A DNA stretch of 15,163 nt, taken from assembly GCA_013054445.1 (NCBI GenBank), contig JAAMPI010001384.1, forward strand, positions 1 through 15,163, in the 5' to 3' direction. This DNA is from Cudoniella acicularis. Lineage: Eukaryota; Ascomycota; Leotiomycetes; Helotiales; Helotiaceae. Positions 1-9,330 of this stretch are shown one piece after another (positions within the stretch are counted from its first letter, which is position 1; every line of letters starts with the position of its first letter). A program made the position numbers and the translations under genes. The notes beneath the pieces are model-generated. The model had not been told where the DNA came from, did not search any database, and saw nothing but the letters and a program-made list of their open reading frames with translations.

Positions 1-729
1 ATCCTCCAACCAGCGATTCCCAGACGCATTCTCCTCCGCAGTATAATACCTGCTTCTCTCCACAATTGTGCCCCCATACACCCTCCTATACGCATTCAAC
101 GCCTCCATCTCCCTATTCGTAATCCTCACACTCTTCTTGAGCTCTCGTCCGGGTGGTGCTTGATTAGTGGCACTCTTGCTCTTGGGGTGGGTAAAGGTCG
201 AGAGCCGCATTTGGGCGTAGTTTGGTCGGATGGCGAATAGTTCGGTTTCGGTGACGGAGGCGAAGTTGCAGCCGTATTCTGGTCGCTCGTGAGAGGGTCT
301 TGAGCCTCGTTGGCGGGTGGGAGGAGAGGTAGGAGGGGCCGGAAGAGGTTGGAAAAGAGGTGGTGGTGGAGGAAGAGGAGTGTTGACCGTATTTGGCCAA
401 ACACCCATAGCGCTGAAGGGGAAAGGTTGAGGAGGCGGTGGAGGTGGAGGAAGAGGAGTGTTGACAGTGTTGGTTGGTAGAGGGAGGATGGGGCCGTATT
501 TGCGGAGGGAGTAAGGAGAGGTGTATATCTTTTCTTCCTCTTCCTCTTCCTCCTCTTCTTCTTCTTCTGTTGCTGCTACTTCTGCTTCTTCTTGAAGCGC
601 CTCCTGGCTGTGTTTGGGGACCACGACGCTAACGAAAGCCGGGAAAGAGAGATCTAACCCTAAGTGGGCGGAGAAATCGAAAGGGTCATCTGGAATGGAA
701 GGGTACGACGAACGAGCGGAGGAATCTAT
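1..729 (-). CDS. Hypothetical acidic, proline-rich protein (N-terminal part; runs off the left edge)
   Basis: A minus-strand frame is open from codon 729-727 to the window edge (243 codons, no stop), and its last codon is 3-1. I do not recognise the protein. Reading from 729 it has a Ser/Asp/Phe-rich start, an acidic segment with 12 consecutive Glu (532-567), then a proline-rich region in which VNTPLPPPP occurs twice 26 codons apart, then a more ordered basic segment (RELKKSVRITNREMEALNAY) near the edge. The frame has an upstream stop about nine codons before 729 and no ATG until 408-406. The codon at 729-727 is ATA in a start-like context (CTCAAG before it), below a TATA box and an ATG-free CA-rich leader, so I place the 5' end there tentatively. 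A start at Met 408 would remove the acidic segment. An unseen leader intron or a sequence error at the start codon are alternatives. Coding is judged from the long open frame and protein-like composition only; the function is unknown. Confidence 0.6.
   Translation of the reverse strand, partial: MDSSARSSYPSIPDDPFDFSAHLGLDLSFPAFVSVVVPKHSQEALQEEAEVAATEEEEEEEEEEEEKIYTSPYSLRKYGPILPLPTNTVNTPLPPPPPPPQPFPFSAMGVWPNTVNTPLPPPPPLFQPLPAPPTSPPTRQRGSRPSHERPEYGCNFASVTETELFAIRPNYAQMRLSTFTHPKSKSATNQAPPGRELKKSVRITNREMEALNAYRRVYGGTIVERSRYYTAEENASGNRWLED
365..465 (-). repeat. Direct repeat coding for VNTPLPPPP
   Basis: A 23-bp identical block at 365-387 recurs at 443-465. The 78-bp offset is an exact multiple of three, so the frame is kept. 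It encodes a duplicated Pro-rich stretch inside the leftmost gene. Confidence 0.85.
532..567 (-). repeat. GAA/GAG triplet tract (12 Glu)
   Basis: Twelve consecutive GAA or GAG codons on the minus strand (TTC/CTC on the plus strand). This mixed-codon microsatellite gives an acidic run in the leftmost protein and is a likely site of length variation. Confidence 0.85.
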
Positions 730-845
730 CTTGAGTGATGTATTGGGGGATTATTGGTTGATAGTTGTGATGGTTGCTTGCTGAAAGTTTGGTGGTTGAC
801 GTGTTCAACTGATCGATTTTGAAGACGCGCTTGAGAATTCAAAAA

Positions 846-853
846 TATTTATA
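846..853 (-). promoter_or_regulatory. TATA box of the leftmost gene
   Basis: Reads TATAAATA on the minus strand, about 117 bp upstream of the presumed start region at 729. The leader between them contains no ATG and is rich in CAA/CCA/ATC, which is typical of fungal 5' leaders. Confidence 0.5.
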
Positions 854-2211
854 GAAGCTAGTGTGGTTGCGCCCTATTCCTTCAATAACCGAGTCAGTAG
901 AATAGCCCGATAATACCCGATATCCTTTAGCGTATATCTTTATTATGTTATCAGGCACGTAGGAACTAGGGCGGTAAATGTGCAGCTTTTAACAAATCTT
1001 GAATCAGCTTTTATCGGTAGGAGCACAAAGCTGTGAGTAAAGTAGATATCTGGAAGTCTTTGTGCATAGACTCAAACTGCTGTCTAAGTACTGTTATGTA
1101 ATTCTGTGCAAGGAAGGGTATAGGGGTTGTCGCTTAAAATGAGTCTAAGAGTCATCAACAATGAATCACTAGCTTGTTGATTACTCCCTTTGAAAACCGC
1201 GTCTAAGCTTACTTTAAAGCATTTAATAACAGACAATATTAGTCGTTATTACTATGGAGCAGGGAGTTTAAAATTATAATTTGCAAGTTTGTATAGAATT
1301 CATCCTATACTCTGTTTGTTGAAGTCTAAGCGAAAACATGTACAAACACTTCAAAGAAATAGGAGAAGCAATAATAATTAATTTGCTTAGATTATATCAT
1401 CAACAAGAAAGCCATTCTGAGAACTGATTACCCTAACAGTTTTGCCCTAGCTTAGCCCAAAGGCGTTTTATTTTCGAAGTGTTTGGGGTAATATCACGTG
1501 ATGTGCAACGGATGCGAGGGGGAAAGTAAAGAGTAGAGACTCTGCTAATTAGTTCTTTGTGCATTTGAAACTATTTTTTTTGTCGCTATTCAAATGTTTT
1601 TCTACATAAGCCTGAAGTGACTAGTACCCAAGTGAAGCATTATCTACAAACTTATCTTCTAATCTTTCTACATATTTATCTTCCACACATACCATCTTCC
1701 ATATACTTGTCTTCCATATAGTTATTTTTCGTTGTTATGTTCCATGATTTTCTTGCATAATATAATCATCTTCCACTTATGCTCTGCGAAATACAACAAA
1801 AAAATTGACCAACTCTCAGACTCACACCTATAAGCTTCAGCTATAGCATAAACTTCGACATACTTCAAAACATTCTCATATCTCACATTAAAAACCTCAA
1901 TTGCTCCAAGCAAACACTGTATATATTTAGCATTTATACACAAATTCAAAATCAGCTCAACTATATATCAAAATATCAAGAAAAAATTACAAATACTTAA
2001 ACCGGCGAGGACGCTTTAGGAACGACAGAACAGCAAACGTTTCAAGAGTTCCAAAAGAATAAGGCGCTGAAATCAAAGACAAAACTAAAAGTCATTAGCA
2101 AGATTAAAAGCAAGAAACAAAACTAAACAAAACATGAATGCGCCGTTCAATATTCGACCGGAGCCTCGGAAGTGTTTTGTTCGGTGGGCTATGTTGAACC
2201 CTTTCTTTCCG
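854..2211. other. AT-rich intergenic region
   Basis: No gene could be supported here. The only sizeable frame (1722-1949, minus) is in very AT-rich DNA, shows no recognisable motif and has no promoter-like context. A cluster of imperfect CTTCCA-containing repeats lies near 1674-1720. The end of the region (2000-2211) is the 3' flank of the kinase gene. Confidence 0.6.
1674..1720. repeat. Imperfect short tandem repeat with TCTTCCA cores
   Basis: Three successive blocks of the form (A/T/G)TCTTCCA followed by CACATA or TATA occur within about 45 bp, with a fourth ATCTTCCA near 1768. This is simple-sequence DNA in an AT-rich spacer, with no evidence of function. Confidence 0.45.
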
Positions 2212-2373
2212 TGTTGCTGAGATGCTCAAAGTAGCTGAGATATCCACATTTACGAGAAGTGAGTTGCTCACACGAGCTGAGATACTCACCGTGACAAGAG
2301 GCGAGATACCCACAAGAGCTGAGTTGCTCACAGTCACAGGAACTAAGATCCTCACTGTAGCTGAGATTCCCAC
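2212..2373. repeat. 42-bp minisatellite built from 18-mers
   Basis: Three full 42-bp units occupy 2230-2271, 2272-2313 and 2314-2355, with a partial fourth at 2356-2373 and an extra 18-mer before them at 2212-2229. Each 42-bp unit is an 18-mer close to NNGAGCTGAGATACTCAC followed by a 6-nt insert and a second, more diverged 18-mer. All spacings are multiples of three and the array has long open frames on both strands. It begins 27 bp past the kinase stop codon, in its likely 3' UTR. Confidence 0.85.
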
Positions 2374-2399
2374 AAATATGCCCTTGGATTATAGGAACT

Positions 2400-3396
2400 T
2401 CAAGACGCGCGTCGTTTTTGTCCGGGTTGTGGCTCCGGCTCGAATTGAACAGCAGCGAAGCAGGGATGCCTGAGAGCCTCTTCTGCTGTGATTCGTTTTG
2501 AAGGATCCCAGGCAAGCATCTTGAATATTAGGTTGGACATTGTGTCTGCAGCCTCAGCTCGAAGCTGTTTAATGCAATTGATATAGCTCCTTTTCCCGTT
2601 CTCGTCGGTAACATTGGACCAACTGAGCTTCTTTTCTGTGACAAAAAGCTGCAAACCGATAATCCCACAAGACCATATATCAACTCCAGACCCGTAATCC
2701 GCAACTTCCATTTCTGGAGCCATGAAGGGAACTGTTCCAACACGACCACGTGGACACGACGTAGCACGAATCGATAGGCCGTAATCAAGGATGACAGTTG
2801 TAATCTTCGCTGGTGGAATAGTCACGACTCCCCAATTTGCCGACTTGATATCTCGATGGATGAAGCCGGTATTGTGCAAGGCAAGTACGCCTTGCAATAA
2901 CTCCTGGAACGCGGCAAGCCTAGTGTCTTTATCGGTTTCATCGAAGAATTCGAACATGGTCTGACGCGCAAAAGGCGAAAAGATAATGACAACCTTTTCA
3001 GGGCGGGCTTCAAAATTGTGCCGCTCGTCCCTTTCATCTGCAGGTCTTGAAAACCACTGATCCTGACGCTCGTAATGAACTTCACGGAAGCGTAGAATCT
3101 GCGGCTATCGAATTTATTAGTAAAGATATTCTGTAGTACAGTGACATGTTTTTGATTGCCAATGAGTAGGTTCATGCACTTACATGAATTGGAAGACTCT
3201 TCAATATCTCTATTTCCTTTGCGATCGCTTGATGGGACTTTCGATCCCGTAATAGTGATTTTGCGGCATGAACGAGGTCTTTATTGTTTTCGATATCCTG
3301 CACCGCCGCTGCAAGTTCGCTAAAGGCCAATATGGCATCCGCATTGGAAGGCGTGAGGTGAATGAAAGTTTTAGGCCTAGGGGAAGCCGATGACAT
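2400..3396 (-). CDS. Divergent Ser/Thr protein kinase, two exons (303 aa)
   Basis: Exon 1 is 3184-3396 (71 codons) and exon 2 is 2400-3098, joined in phase 0 across an 85-bp intron. The start ATG (3396) has the context GCTAGCAATG. Kinase landmarks: AAK with K46 as the candidate ATP-binding Lys, E61 in KEIEIL as the helix-C Glu, HRDIKSAN at 152-159 (D154, K156, N159), DYG in place of DFG at 176-178, GTVPFMAPE ending at 200, DIW with D211, and the late Arg R273 in DPSKRITAEEAL. A charged insert (about 82-105) lies between helix C and the hinge. No Gly-rich loop (GxGxxG) is visible before K46 and the N-lobe is short (about 45 aa before the Lys). The catalytic residues argue for activity, while the missing P-loop argues for unusual nucleotide binding or a degenerate N-lobe. 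The protein ends in KRRAS, a basic R-R-x-S site. It could be part of a fungal kinase family of unknown substrate; I do not assign a gene name. A MITE lies 232 bp upstream of the ATG and a minisatellite just downstream. Confidence 0.85.
3099..3183 (-). other. Intron of the kinase gene (85 bp)
   Basis: Donor GTAAGT at 3183, branch sequence TTTACTAATAA about 20 nt before the acceptor, and acceptor CCGCAG ending at 3099. An earlier CAG (53-bp intron) would continue into a frame with no kinase homology. The chosen acceptor joins KSLPIH to ILRFREVHYE in the kinase frame and skips a TAG just upstream. Confidence 0.85.
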
Positions 3397-3619
3397 TGCT
3401 AGCGATGGTCAAACCCAAGAGTGAGAGTCAGTAACCCTGGATGAACAAGTCCAAATGCAGCAAGAATTCAACAAGAAGGTCAATGAAAGAGGAGGAGAGA
3501 CGTTATAGGAAAAGGGGGGGAAAGGAGATCCCTCAGAATTTCAAGAATTTGTAGATCTACGAGAGAAGGCCACCCGGTCCAGTCACATAGAGCGGTTGTT
3601 TTTCTCCTACTGCGAGCTG
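3397..3619 (-). promoter_or_regulatory. Upstream region of the kinase gene
   Basis: The 220 bp between the kinase ATG and the MITE hold the leader and presumably the core promoter. No clear TATA box is visible. A purine-rich tract (about 3485-3530 on the plus strand, pyrimidine-rich on the coding strand) is compatible with a fungal CT-rich core promoter. Confidence 0.35.
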
Positions 3620-3627
3620 ATTTTGTC
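3620..3627. repeat. Target site duplication, left copy
   Basis: ATTTTGTC directly abuts the left terminal inverted repeat of the MITE and is identical to the copy after the right end. Confidence 0.85.
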
Positions 3628-3994
3628 GGGTACACTTATTTTGGCATGAAGCCACAAGACACTATCACACACATTTCAACCCCTGTACCTGCCAAGTTTT
3701 TAGGCAGTCATGCCATTTTAACAAGCGATATCGCCCCTCTTAAAACACTAAAATCATGCCTTTTACAACAACTAACAACACTATAGAATTAGCTTCCTTC
3801 TAGCCCTATTTTCTATATATAAATAATACGATTCGAATGTATTTTTAAAAATTCTAAGTTTACACAAGTTACTTGTGCTATAATTGTATTTTACATCGAC
3901 CTATGATTTTTTCTTAAGCGAGATAAAGCGGCGTTAGCGATTCGGGTGTGATTTTGTTAGTGCCTTGTGGCTTCATGCTAAAATAAGTGTACCC
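3628..3994. mobile_element. 367-bp MITE with 37-bp TIRs (hAT-type 8-bp target duplication)
   Basis: The ends are inverted copies: 3628-3664 and the reverse complement of 3958-3994 match at 35 of 37 positions, starting GGGTACACTTATTTT. The element is flanked by an exact 8-bp direct repeat ATTTTGTC (3620-3627 and 3995-4002). The interior is AT-rich and non-coding, with no room for a transposase. The 8-bp duplication is the size made by hAT (also P or Merlin) transposases; the class call is inference from that length only. The near-identical TIRs and perfect duplication suggest recent insertion, upstream of the kinase promoter. Confidence 0.9.
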
Positions 3995-4002
3995 ATTTTG
4001 TC
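3995..4002. repeat. Target site duplication, right copy
   Basis: ATTTTGTC directly follows the right terminal inverted repeat of the MITE and is identical to the left copy. Confidence 0.85.
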
Positions 4003-5599
4003 GCTTTTACGCTCTTGGCACTTGCCAGAACATCTTTTCAGTGTATAATCGCTCGCCATGTTCTTTGCTGAGGTTGCCCTGTATGCTGGCGCTCTGTAAA
4101 GGCAGCAGGACAAAGTGCTGCAAGATTGAAGATAAAGTTCAGCCACCTCAGTGAGAACTGCATTGTATGAGGCTTATCACGACTGTGTTCATAGGGCGCT
4201 GATGATTCTGTTTAAGATTAATAAGTTGAGGATATTTGATAGGTTGTGATGGTTTGAGATGCGCCTCGCTATCCAATCGTTCTGGTGAAATTTGTGGTGT
4301 GGATTTATCAAAGCGCCAAACGAAACGAATTACATGTTTCTCCTAACAATATCCAGAGGATGTTATTCAACCTAACAAATGTTAGCAGACGTCGGAAAGT
4401 GTTCACCTCCTCAAAGCCGTGGCGGGCTTTAGCAGCGCACTTCTTCCCTGATGGCTCAGGCTGTAGCGGATAGCAACGATCATCTCACCTCCACCCTACG
4501 CTAAATCCTAACCAGGAACGGGAATGGGCCCACTTATCCGCCTTACCTCGGGACCAAATCACGGCCAAGAAGTCGCGGCTACAGACCAGGTATTCAGATC
4601 TACTTTGTGGACATCCGCTAATGATACCGGCGGTACGCATTCAGGTCACAGGAGCGATGCTTCCTTCAAGTCCAATAACAGGGGGTATTGACCTTCGTTC
4701 ACGATTAATAGGAATCGTCAACTACCTTCTGGATTTATGGTTGGCTTCGGAACTTCTGACTGGGCAAGCTTGGTGCATGGCGAAAGCATACATGGGGGCA
4801 GGGCTCACGTAGCGACAGCCATAGCTACGTTGAGTTTGTGTTTATCCTCCCCATATCTTCCAGCATTTCTTCGAAATGACAAATGTAAATATTAATCTAG
4901 AAAGTAAATAGATAGATCACAATAGACTGTAAATATAAATATGTCCTCAGTTTTCATTGCCTCCTCGAGGGATCACAGCGTGACATGTGCCACAGAAAAT
5001 CAAAGATATCTTCGAACCAAAAGAGCCAGAAATGTGATCTATTCGGTATCTTCCTAACCCTAGCTTGCCTGTCTTAAAGTCTACGTACATTATGTCTCAA
5101 ACCACGAAGAAAGGTTTGGTTTTCGCCAAGTTCGCTAATTGGATATTACACTAGTCTTACTAGGTATATAAGTATTACTTGAATGTTTAGTTTCAAAGCG
5201 TCGATAGTTCCTTTAATCATTTTTATAAAAGTGAAAGAGTTCTTGAAGAGCAAGTTAGTACTCAAACAAACTATCAAAATTTTATAATACGCAGCTAGTG
5301 CTGCAGGGCATACGAGCAAAAAGTTCTCCAAATTCTAGTACAAGAAGAGGAGATCTAGATTGCTTAGTTGAAGAGTGAGGATAAGTGGAAGAAAAGGAAC
5401 TAGTATTAAAACCAAGGATATGGGATGTGAAAGGATAATATCTAGTAAGAGAGGAATGCGAGAAAGAACACAGGTTATCTTTTATACATGGATGCGGGAT
5501 CGTGAGGATTCATAATCTAGCGAGGTTTTCGCCGTAGTAAGCCCGATGCTAACACTTCAAAATAATAAAAGAATCCCGAATTTAAATGCTAAATCAATT
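4003..5599. other. Intergenic region without a supported gene
   Basis: Only short frames are present (all below about 65 codons), with no domain motifs, no credible introns joining them and no promoter architecture. The stretch around 4480-4812 is visibly richer in G and C than its AT-rich surroundings and could be a decayed gene fragment, but I could not recover a convincing protein. The part after 4860 is AT-rich. Confidence 0.5.
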
Positions 5600-5999
5600 T
5601 TGAACTCGTATAAATTTGACGCTAAATGTATAAATATAATAAAAGTCATCATATCATCACGCTCTCCGTAGGCGCTTTTGAAAGGGCCCATGCTGACTCC
5701 AATGCGCCTCTCCAATATCACAGCATCCGGCTTCCCCCCACCAGTCCAACAGTTGCCCGTGCTCCGACTCAGTCAGTCTCGGGTAAAAGGTTAGGAGTCG
5801 AGCCTCCCACCAAGACAGTGAGTCTTCCCAAGTGAACAAGTATTGCAACCTCCTCTCCCGGCAAATTTTTTCCTCAACCAGAGCAGCCACTGGCAAGGGG
5901 GTCCCAGTCCAGGCACTTTCTTGACCATAAAACTCCACTACACTATAAAGGGGTTGGTTTTAACGGAGATCTTTATCTTTCTCAACATGCAGTGACTTG
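5600..5999. other. 3' flank of ankyrin gene A
   Basis: Non-coding by my reading. A minus-strand frame at 5657-5938 is open but Trp- and Glu-rich with no recognisable domain. Near 5565-5600 an AAAAGAATCCC-containing AT-rich block resembles one in the flank of gene B near 10396. Confidence 0.4.
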
Positions 6000-8768
6000 T
6001 TAAGAGCCCATTGGAAGCGGGAGGTACGAGCTTCTATATTGATTGACGCCATACGACAAATGATTCTTCATAGCGTACAACTTGAGTATGACCCATTCAT
6101 TGTGCTCGGTGGGCTCGAGCTTTGCCCCATACGTCATGAGAAGATTAACGCAGCTCAAAATCCGAGCATACCGATCGTCTTGCCCTTGTTCTTGGGCTCG
6201 CCGCATACGAGCCGCTGCAAGGGCAAGTATTCCCCGGCCCTGATAGGTACGACTGTTTGGCATCGCTCCTGCCTCAAGCAAAACTTGCACAGATGGTCGT
6301 GATCCTCGTATAGCTGCAATTGAAAGCGCGCTATGCCCCTTCCTATCACGTATATTTATATCCGATCCAGACTGGATTAGATTGAAGACGGTATCGCGGA
6401 GTTCTAACTCCTGTTCCTCGTTACGCCATTTCTTGAGAAGGGCAATGAGAGGCGTGTTGCCACGGATATCAACCCATGACAAAATATTGGCTTTTTTCAA
6501 CTCGAGGAGCCATTGGTCAGGGTCCCAATGCTTGCTCTGAGGGGCGTTCGAATTGAAGTCGATGTCGATATTCGTAAGAGCAGTAATCGGAGCTAAGAAT
6601 CTGCGGCATGCTTGTCTGAAGCGATCCTGATCTTCTTCAGGAAACATTGACGTTGCAGAATGTACCACGTTGCATCCCTGGTTATCCAAAGTTGCTAATT
6701 CGTTGCTCAAGTACTGAACAACATAGGAGTGATCCCACAGCAGATCAAGCGGGTTCGGTGAATCATATCTGTCTTGCTCCTGGTTACCCTCGAGTACTGC
6801 ATCTATAAAGTCCTTCCCGAACAGCATCGGGTTACTCAAAGCAACGTGAGCCACAGTCCTCCCATGTGAATCCCGGGAATGAACCGCAAATTCGAGTTTT
6901 TCAAGTCTATACAACAGCCTTCTGTATAGTGTAATAGGGTTTTGGCCAAAACCAAAAGAATCTGTATTCAACACATGCATAAATGTTTCGCCGGACGAAT
7001 TTCTTGCGTTGATATCGGCACCGCCGTTGATGAACGTCATGAGCACATCGTAATTCGCCCTGCCGGAAGCTGCTGCGAAGTGAAGTGGTGTATTTCCAAA
7101 GTGGTCCCTCTGATTAATGTCGCGATTAACGGGGTGAAGGCAGAGGGTGGCGTACCAGTGAGATACTAAAAAGCCGCATTCCTTACATTCTCTAATAGTT
7201 GGATTCAAAAGTCCACAGCATTTCCTGTCCATTTGGATCAAGTTGAACAGATATTTCGGAAGTGTATGGCGAGATTCCACTTCCGATTCGATAATGAGCT
7301 CATCCCAGACCTCTTGTTTGCCTTTCGAGACCCCGGACGAGGGCAAAGAGTAATTTGAGTAAACTTTCGGGTCGTCCAAGGTCTCTTGATGGGCCGAAAG
7401 GCTTTGTTGTTCTGGGAGTAGTTTCGATAATCTTGTATTTCGAGAACTAAATGACATCCAACTCGATCTCCAAGTGAGCATAGATTTGTCTGAAGCGCTT
7501 GTCCTACACGAATCGGTCGAAGAAAGACGGAGGGTAGACCGTATGCGATTAACAAAGGAAGGTGACCTGTTAGGCAGTAGAGTTGCTAGGATGCCAGCAT
7601 TTAAAGCGGAGCTTTCCTTTGGCCTCGAAAGATGTGGATCAAACAAGCCCATTTGTGTCGATATGTGTGTTTGATTGATCAATGGAGTTTTTTCTGGGTC
7701 TGAATAATGAAATTCGGCAATTGAATCACCACGAGTATTATGGCCCTTTGGTGCCACGGAAACATAGGTTGGTGGAGAATGCGCTGATATGCTGAGACTT
7801 GTCGAAGCCGGTGATGTTGATTCTTTTGGGTGAAGTGCGCTTGTGTAGATTATGGTCTCAGGTTTCTTGCATTGACGTGACCCCTGTCGAGTGGATTTTG
7901 GTACTTCTGTTAGTCAACTGTTAATAAGTCTCAATTCTGGGAGAACTCTGGAACCCAGGCTAACCACTACTCACCTGGTTTTGGGGTGGTGCTTCCTATT
8001 GAAACTGAGTCTAGATAGGAACCATTACTGCATTCAAGGCAATTGGTCCCCAGCTGGCTATCGGATCTGCAAGCTTCATGAATTTTGTGGGTGCAAGAAA
8101 ATCCGAAATATACTTCTGGACCCTGAATAGGCTTTCTACAAAATGCACAGCAATCAAAGATGACTGCTGAGCGACGACTCTTTGCAATGGCGCGAGGAGT
8201 CAGCATTGAACCGTCCAGCATCACATGAAACGAATTGACAAGTTGAGAATCGGCTATTGTGCTGGTTGGCTGATCTTGTGTGAGGACCGGAGTCGTGTAG
8301 TCTGCGTAATTTCGAAAAGCGTGATATGGGCCTGTAAAACCCTCCTCGGTCGCACTCATTCTCCGAGAAAGGGTGAAACTCAAGCGTTTTTGACTTTGAG
8401 TATGCCGCCGAGCTTTCGACACTCGTCCTTTGCTGATCTTTCGCATCGTTGTCAGGCGTGAGCACATGTCGTCATCGTTTTTAGGCTTATAGGTGAGGAA
8501 TTTCTTGGAGTAATCTTTCGGGAGAAGCTCTCGTAGCTTCATTTGAATGTCTCTTGATCTGAAAACATGTCAATGGATGCTTTTTGGAAGGAAAACGCCA
8601 TTTCAGCAGCCTCGGGACTTCTGACTTTGGACTGAAACCATCTTCCTCCAACACAGATTGAATTTCCTTGTTGGTCAATGTTGTCAGGGTGTAGAGCCGA
8701 ACCAGTTTCCTTCTTCGTGAGTGCGTCCAGGCATTGGGAGGTCGCCCGCCGGGTCCTTTTGGTGTCAT
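6000..8768 (-). CDS. Clr5-like / RING-H2 / ankyrin repeat protein A (877 aa, three exons)
   Basis: Exons are 8626-8768, 7975-8558 and 6000-7906 (2634 nt in total). The first ATG below the TATA box is at 8768. Residues 1-70 (starting MTPKGPGGRPPNAW) have the W, LxRLY, KEIQ, GFSP pattern of fungal Clr5-type DNA-binding domains. Residues 185-224 form a RING-H2 finger: C185, C188, C203, H205, H208, C211, C221, C224 with spacing C-x2-C-x14-C-x-H-x2-H-x2-C-x9-C-x2-C. A Ser-rich linker (about 245-430) follows, then a Cys/His module (C472, C473, C483, C486, H492, C498, H500). Degenerate ankyrin repeats follow (FGNTPLHFAA about 512-521, HGRTVAHVAL about 590-599, RGNTPLIALL about 724-733, KGHSALSIAA about 765-774). 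A likely role is a nuclear DNA-associated scaffold or RING E3 ligase with ankyrins for substrate binding. The family assignments rest on motifs I can see; the function is inferred. Intact, and paralogous to gene B. Confidence 0.85.
7907..7974 (-). other. Intron 2 of ankyrin gene A (68 bp)
   Basis: Donor GTGAGT (7974) and acceptor ACTAACAG ending at 7907. It joins TTPKP, through a split Glu codon (G|AA), to VPKSTRQG and keeps the frame into the ankyrin exon. Unspliced, the frame stops two codons past the donor. Gene B has no counterpart. Confidence 0.8.
8559..8625 (-). other. Intron 1 of ankyrin gene A (67 bp)
   Basis: Donor GTCAGA (8625), acceptor TTTTCAG ending at 8559, possible branch TTGAC. 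The splice falls after the second base of a Lys codon, at the same place and phase as intron 1 of gene B, which has a standard GTAAGA donor. That conservation supports the unusual GTCAGA. Confidence 0.75.
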
Positions 8769-8858
8769 TGAGTGATGAGGATATCGCAAGGCTGTGAGAT
8801 ATTGAGTCAATTCGAGCGTTAGTACGGAGTGGTTTTGCAGTAATTGATGTCAAGATCA

Positions 8859-8866
8859 GATATATA
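8859..8866 (-). promoter_or_regulatory. TATA box of ankyrin gene A
   Basis: TATATATC on the minus strand, about 91 bp upstream of the start codon at 8768. No ATG occurs between the two, so 8768 is the first possible start on the transcript. Confidence 0.55.
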
Positions 8867-9014
8867 GTGGAGATTGAACTGCTGGAGAGAAGCTTGGATG
8901 CGAGGAGAAAGGTTGATGGTTGTTAAAGTATTGAGAAAGTTGAGAGGAAAGGAAGACAGAGAGCACAAGGCGTCAAGGCTGGCAGTCATGGTTCGCAATT
9001 GATAAATTGTCTAA

Positions 9015-9030
9015 ACCCCTGTTTTTGCGC
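9015..9030. promoter_or_regulatory. Conserved upstream block GCGCAAAAACAGGGG (gene A)
   Basis: ACCCCTGTTTTTGCGC on the plus strand, 247 bp upstream of the start of gene A. The same block occurs about 230 bp upstream of gene B (13542-13556), in the same orientation relative to the gene. It may be a cis element shared by the paralogs or a remnant of the dispersed repeat. Confidence 0.5.
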
Positions 9031-9232
9031 ATCATGGTGTTGCATAAGGAAAGCACCTCCTTCAGGGGTTGTTGCCGAATCAGGAATGAAAACGCTCAAG
9101 GCTGCGACTACCAGATGCGCAGAAAATCCACTTCGAGACAAATCTACCCCAAGTCTCAGAGCCGAAGACCGTTTAAGAGGCGAATTGAGATGTTTCATGC
9201 GCAGGGCTTCTAAGCTATGCCAAATCGGATGC

Positions 9233-9330
9233 CCCCGCATTGCCGGGGCAAATGGCTGACTTGATCTGCATGCGCAAAAACTCATCTTCCAGCCAAAATC
9301 AAGAGTTCCCAATACTCCCCGATGCAAAAC
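9233..9330 (+). repeat. Dispersed copy of the GCGCAAAAAC repeat, copy 1
   Basis: Contains ATGGCTGACTTGATC followed by TGCATGCGCAAAAACTCATC (core at 9272-9281) and a tail rich in CAAAATC. It aligns along about 100 bp with 9774-9876, and over its core with the tandem array at 14141-14577. A short GCCCC/GGGGC hairpin lies at its left edge. Confidence 0.65.

Noticed and set aside
1722..1949. 75-codon minus-strand ORF
   Set aside because: It lies in very AT-rich DNA with biased composition, no promoter-like context and no recognisable domain.
3131..3183. Shorter 53-bp intron in the kinase gene using the first CAG
   Set aside because: It leads into a frame with no kinase similarity, whereas the acceptor at 3099 has an ideal branch site and restores the kinase frame.
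3995..4140. Small minus-strand ORF with CSGKC next to the MITE
   Set aside because: Only about 20 codons outside the MITE, ending shortly after entering it or after its empty site; too short to support.
5004..5030. GGTTCGAA-like sequence as a tRNA B box
   Set aside because: No A box, acceptor stem or cloverleaf could be formed around it.
5050..5062. CCTAACCCTAG as telomere-like repeat
   Set aside because: A single short match to the TTAGGG pattern, not tandem; expected by chance.
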